Assembly: GCF_043641665.1 (NCBI RefSeq)
Contig: NC_092200.1
Span: 14,779,694-14,843,693, forward strand
Length of the DNA stretch: 64,000 nt
DNA from: Enoplosus armatus
Taxonomy: Eukaryota; Chordata; Actinopteri; Centrarchiformes; Enoplosidae
Direction of reading: 5' to 3'
In this document: positions 59,891-64,000 of the stretch, one piece after another
Position numbering within the stretch: the first letter of the stretch is position 1
How the letters are laid out: each line of letters starts with the position of its first letter
The notes under the pieces: model-generated
What the model was told of the DNA's origin: nothing
Database searches by the model: none
What the model saw: the letters and a program-made list of their open reading frames with translations, nothing else
Program-made: the position numbers and the translations under genes

Positions 59891-60689
59891 TCCTGGCTGC
59901 CAGGGGACCATTCCCTGACAGTGTAGTGCAAAGAATTAAGCAGTGAGAAACTACATTGTCCCATTGCAAATTGTGTCACTGAGTACACATCCAGGAACCG
60001 AGCACGCCTGTTGAATGTTTAAATGAGTCCAGACGGACAGCCAGAGAGGCTCACTCTGCAAGGTCACTGTTTCTGAACCTTCCTGGTAATTATTCTTGAT
60101 ACAAGGATTAATATCTAATTCAAGGCGTAGGCCTGGACGACTCTTTTGTTATTAACTTTGCTTCAGTGGGGAAACCTTTCAGGATTATTTCAATTCAATG
60201 ATTACTTTTGGCCTAGCAGCTGATTGCAAACTGTGCTGGTAGGTTTACTCACCACATTGATTTCCTTGCCAATATTGAGGGTAGAGCTCCCAGGACATAT
60301 GACCCTGCTCTCTCTGCTATACTCTCTGTAAATCTTATTAGAGATGGAAGCTGATGGAAGCTCCTTCCCTGCACGATACTGAGAAGAGCACAAGGTTAAA
60401 AGAAGAGGCAAGTTCAACTGAGGTTGAAAATATGTGGTCTTTAATTCTGCCATAAGAGGGAGTAGTGCCCATACACAGTGACAGTAAATAAGTGTGACGA
60501 TCTTTTTCAGGTGATTCAACAGAGATTTCAACACGACAATTTTACTTTAACTGTAAATCCTAAATTTGCATTGTTTCTGTTCACCATATATCAGTGTGCA
60601 TTATCCAAATGCATGTCTTTAAGTCTACTTCATTATCAGAGGGTATTACTATCAACAGCTATTTTCATAAAGAATATTTTGAAAATTAC
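59891..60689. other. Non-coding DNA, nothing recognised
   Basis: The open frame on the minus strand at 60,202-60,534 (110 codons) has no recognisable domain. No repeat family was recognised. Confidence 0.4.
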
Positions 60690-60850
60690 TAACAATACAC
60701 AGACAGACACAAACAAAACTATTGGCAATTTAGAATGCCAATTCTTTGTGACGTGAAACAAACATGCTAACACAGAAAAAGGCCCCAAAAGACGGTCACA
60801 AAATGGAGGACCTTCTTGCTGTGAGGCATCAATGCTAACCATTAACACCA
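60690..60850 (-). repeat. tRNA-derived-SINE-like repeat including the head, internally deleted
   Basis: On the minus strand the element runs from a tRNA-like head (read on the plus strand: AGGACCTTCTTGCTGTGAGG then CAATGCTAACC, 60807-60840) into the body (ACACAGAAAAAGGCCCC, about 60,770) and then directly to GGCAATTTAGAATGCCAATT (60724-60743). The stretch that normally carries CATGTCTTTGGACTG is missing. This is the only copy in the window retaining the head region. Confidence 0.7.
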
Positions 60851-60899
60851 AGCAAAAAATACTCTCTACTTTTTATTCATGTAGCTATGCAAATCAGCT

Positions 60900-61545
60900 C
60901 AGCTGACATTAGTCTAAAGGCCATACATCTAGTTAGAGTAAATTGTCCGGGTTAGCTGTCTGGCAGTAAGCTACGTAACTCTGCTAGCTTGCTGGATATC
61001 TAGCAGAAGAATATGCAACCATATATAGTATATATAATAACAGGAGTGTGTTCTGCATTTTGTCCTACAGCAGAGGTTACTCAGAATGAACACAGAGAAT
61101 TATCAACCAACTCTGCCCATCTACACAACTTTTTCACCTCTTTTAGCTCAGTGTTTTGGTTGAAAGGCCTGTATTAACTTTAGAGTCTGAGCTAACGTTA
61201 CTTTCCTTCACACCTGAAGGCAACTGTCTCCAGCAAAATACCGGATAAACCTTCTGTATGCTTGTTCCTCGGTACCAAAACGACAATGAAACACAGAGAC
61301 TACCTGGTGAACATAGAGGAGCCTCCCGCAGCTAAAGACCCACATACTTTTCTCCGGAGTTGGTGGAGAGCAGAAAATAAAGCAAAAAAGAAGAGTGAAT
61401 ATTGGACTTACATTTGTCTGGTGGCCATACATGAATGCTGTGTCTGCTCGATGTGTAAGTTGGCAACTGTTTGCTATCACGTAAGCCATAAAAACTGATG
61501 TTTTTCTGCCCCCTAGTGGCCCAAAATAGGTTAATGCAGCTGTAA
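60900..61545 (+). repeat. Long teleost dispersed repeat with 'agtgaatattggacttacat' core
   Basis: TTTTAGCTCAGTGTTTTGG (61,141), TCGGTACCAAAACGACAATG, TACCTGGTGAACATAGAGGA and GCAGCTAAAGACCCACATAC are signature blocks of a repeat common in percomorphs. AGAGTGAATATTGGACTTAC and the end TTTTCTGCCCCCTAGTGGCC follow. The copy is near full length but diverged. The terminal CCCCCTAGTGG contains the CTCF-like motif listed separately. The left boundary is uncertain. Confidence 0.7.
61506..61519 (-). promoter_or_regulatory. Repeat-borne perfect CTCF core motif
   Basis: Read on the minus strand, CCACTAGGGGGCAG matches every position of the CTCF core CCASYAGRKGGCRS. It lies at the end of the dispersed repeat above, so other copies of that family may carry the same site. 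Occupancy cannot be judged from sequence. Confidence 0.5.
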
Positions 61546-63449
61546 TTATAAGTCATACATAACTGAGTAAGAAACAACACCTTTGCATATGGGATATGTC
61601 TGTGCACGGTTTTCATAATTGTTAGCCCCAGTTTGTAGTGTATACAACAAAACAAACCAAGGACAGGGTGCAAAATGTGATACACACACACATGCATACA
61701 CACACCAATTGCTGAGTCAGGTCCCTGTTGGGTGTTAGCTAATGATACCAGCTCATAGTAGATGGATAGCCAGGTGGTGTCTCACTTTAGAGGCGAAGGC
61801 CAGCTCGGCCATATTACAAGCACAACAGCGTCGCCATAGCACTGTTTGGCATGCTGCTCGGCCTCTGCACGTTAGTCACATAGAGTCACCCGGGGAATAC
61901 TTTCTACCTCTACTGATCACCGGCCTGCACCTCCTGGCCCTGAGAAATCAACAGCCAGGATTTATAGATTTACCTTAGATTGGCTGTCCCGCATTTGTAC
62001 CCCCATAAATACTTTTACAGCTTTGCTAATGCCACTGTTGGGAATAAACAAGGTTACGGCGGACAAGATGAGGCTGAGATTTAGTTGGCAACTCGGACAT
62101 AGCGCAGGGCAGAGCAATGAGAGAGGAGGTGTAATGTCAGGGAAGGGAGGCAGCAACTCGCATTGGGGATGAGCACTTTATAGCAAAGCAGAGTGTACTT
62201 TTACATATCGATACAGGCTTAACAAGCCTGTGCAATAGCTGACAAAAATCTTGCACTCTCACCATTTCCACTGCATAACTTGTGAGGAGAGTTGTCTCCT
62301 CTGAAAAAGCTGAACTATTAAGAGCTCAAGTGGAACGACTAGATTATTTTTTTCTGTCACTCTATATGTACCAAATAAATCCCATCCATAAGGCACCCAC
62401 CGTAAACAAGCTAAATATGCAATTGAGATGAATAAATAAACCTCCTGGCTTAAATAAAAATGATGACCTTGGTCGTAATTCTTATCAAAGACATTATCGA
62501 TTAATTATTCAAGCGCATTACTTCACTTAAGTTTTAAATGCTACTCATTCAGACAACTTCATGAAACTTGCAAGGTTTAAAAGCATAAAATATGCATGGT
62601 CAAGCCATCACTCTCTTCATAATGAATAAGCATACCTTCGAATTGACACATTTGCTCTCGGAAAGACTTGTAAGACTGACGACCATACATTCACTCTGGA
62701 GTTGACTAAGCACTGTGTGCCTTCCCACTGTTTGCTCCTTCAAAGTCAGCAAAAGCTCACAGTTAAGTTGGTCCAGGCAGGAGGAAAATTCAATGAGGTT
62801 CAATCAATTGTTTATACTGGTTTCAGTTCAAACAGAGGTCAACTACACAGACAAAGTGATTGTTTCAGAGAGAGCTCATGTATATGCCATGAACTAATAC
62901 ATTTACTTGACGAATTGCTTGAATAACCACATAAAGAAAACAATATATGTCTCGGCAGGCCACCAAAGCAGCTGCAAAGCACCACGGTACATTTATGCTC
63001 TCATATTACATTTGAGGAGTACAAAAGCATTTCTTGGGAAATCACCTCAAATGAACTGTATTAACGAGTCTCTGATCAGTCTTGAAGGTGCATTTCGGTC
63101 AAATTCTGGTGACAGGGTGACTGACACACTGATGGCACGCAGTGAATACAATCATACCTTTCAGTGACCTCATTATCTGTAGGAAACTACTCCTTTCAGG
63201 ATAACTGTTTATCATTTAAATGTGAGCGTTCACAATGACTTTCTATTTATTGATGTCTGCGTGCGGCAGGAAGGCCCACAGAGTCAAGGGGATTTAAAAT
63301 GTGTCAAGAAAAATGCACTTTGATTACTCCTCAGCCTGCAGTGTACAGAATGTGACATAATCTATCTACCAGGGGCTGTACTTTTATTTCCACACCAGGT
63401 GACTGTGCCGGCTGTAGTCCTGTCCATGAAATGTCTAGACCTCGGTGAT
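61546..63449. other. Non-coding DNA, nothing recognised
   Basis: Mixed composition. 61,740-61,980 and 62,000-62,160 are GC-richer and could be old repeat or gene-related sequence, but no motif supports a call. Open frames stay at 86 codons or fewer without a domain. Confidence 0.38.
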
Positions 63450-63733
63450 CAAGGAATAGTTTATTTTGGATACTATGTTTTTTTGTTGTTGTTTTTTGTT
63501 TTGCTGAATGTGTAGCTGGAGCCAGTAGCCGGTTGGCTCAGCTAAGCACAAAGACTAGCAACAGGGGGAAACAACAAGCCTGGCTGTCCAAAGGTAACAA
63601 AATCCTCCTACCAGCATCTCGAAAGCTCACTAGCTATATAGCTGTTTCCAGACTTTGTGCTAAGCTAAGCCCTGCTGGCGGAAGCTTCATATTTAGGTGT
63701 CAATTGTCTCATCTACCCCAGCTATTTCTTTAA
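63450..63733. mobile_element. Foldback (palindromic) non-autonomous element
   Basis: The left arm (GGAGCCAGTAGCCGGTTGGC, CAGCTAAGCACAAAGACTAG, about 63518-63570) and right arm (GCTGTTTCCAGACTTTGTGC, TAAGCTAAGC, 63641-63670, continuing to GCTTCATATTTAGGTG) are inverted repeats matching at about 24 of 29 positions where aligned. The centre holds TGTCCAAAGGTAACAAAATC and CTACCAGCATCTCGAAAGCT. These are the hallmarks of a very abundant percomorph repeat bounded by AAGGAATAGTT-like ends (63451 and, inverted, 63721-63731). A T-rich insertion (63478-63504) lies in the left arm. Confidence 0.8.
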
Positions 63734-64000
63734 AGGTCCCATATTATTCTCATTTCAGCTCTATATTTTTATTCTGGGAGTAGCTTTGCATGATTCACAG
63801 TTCAGAAAAGTCCTTCTTTTTTCTACTGGCCCTTTATGCAGCCCCTCAGTTCACCCTCTGTCTGAAACAAGCCGTTTTAAACAAACTGAACAACCTGAGC
63901 AGAGTGCTCAACCTTACGGAAGTCCTGACGGCTCGTTTAAAGACAGTTTCTGAATACGGGCTGTGTGCATTTCTCTGTGGACTGAGCGTTTTGATACGTT
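63731..64000 (+). repeat. Teleost dispersed repeat, cut by the window edge
   Basis: TAAAGGTCCCATATTATTCT (63731), CATTTCAGCTCTATATTTTT and ATTCTGGGAGTAGC open a very common percomorph repeat. It continues with TGGCCCTTTATGCAGCCCCT, CAGTTCACCCTCTGTCTGAA, ACAAGCCGTTTTAA and CTGTGTGCATTTCTCTGTGG. It begins exactly where the foldback element ends, sharing a TTTAAAGG junction. The right end is outside the window. Confidence 0.75.

Noticed and set aside
1..64000. CRISPR arrays, prophage, plasmid or bacterial operon structure
   Set aside because: No regularly spaced direct repeats, no dense coding, no ribosome-binding patterns. The repeats and composition are those of a fish nuclear genome.
1..64000. 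tRNA, rRNA or snRNA genes
   Set aside because: No intact A-box/B-box pair with cloverleaf potential was seen. The only tRNA-like sequence is the decayed SINE head near 60.8 kb.

Overview
The window looks like 64 kb of nuclear DNA from a teleost fish, most likely a percomorph. It is AT-rich with scattered CpG, has no long open frame on either strand, and has no operon-like or plasmid-like layout. It carries many short, decayed copies of interspersed repeats that I recognise from memory of percomorph genomes. I support no protein-coding gene, rRNA or tRNA. The longest open frames (161 codons or fewer) lie in repeats, low-complexity tracts or AT-rich unique DNA and match no family I know. The window is best read as intergenic or large-intron DNA, a gene desert.

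Layout: 0-9 kb is mostly unique DNA with one LINE/SINE-type 3' tail (2.7 kb), a degenerate two-unit repeat with charged, coding-like translation on the minus strand (3.4-3.8 kb) and a repeat fragment at 5.75 kb. From 9 to 14 kb there are several fragments of one tRNA-derived-SINE-like family and another dispersed repeat. From 14 to 30 kb the DNA is mostly unique, with blocks that resemble conserved non-coding elements, an L2-type tail (21.7 kb), a TA microsatellite (20.6 kb) and an old tandem duplication (28.2 kb).

At 30.6-30.9 kb lies the most gene-like signal: a near-palindromic E-box pair, a TATA box framed by two inverted CRE-like half sites, and a consensus splice donor about 180 bp downstream. 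It is followed directly by a dispersed repeat, so a retroelement promoter is a serious alternative. A TA-flanked MITE with long inverted repeats sits at 34.1 kb inside a trinucleotide-rich tract, and a half copy lies at 48.1 kb beside a CpG-enriched, CRE-bearing segment. From 38 to 60 kb there are further regulatory-looking blocks with a DR1 site, two octamers, an RFX X-box and CTCF-like sites. The right end (60.7-64 kb) is repeat-dense and finishes in a foldback element abutting another repeat that the window edge cuts.

There are no genes here to work together. If the regulatory-looking blocks are real, the simplest reading is a distal enhancer landscape for a flanking gene outside the window, whose identity cannot be told from this sequence. 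Repeat assignments and conserved-element calls come from recognition by eye, without a database search, and the confidences reflect that.
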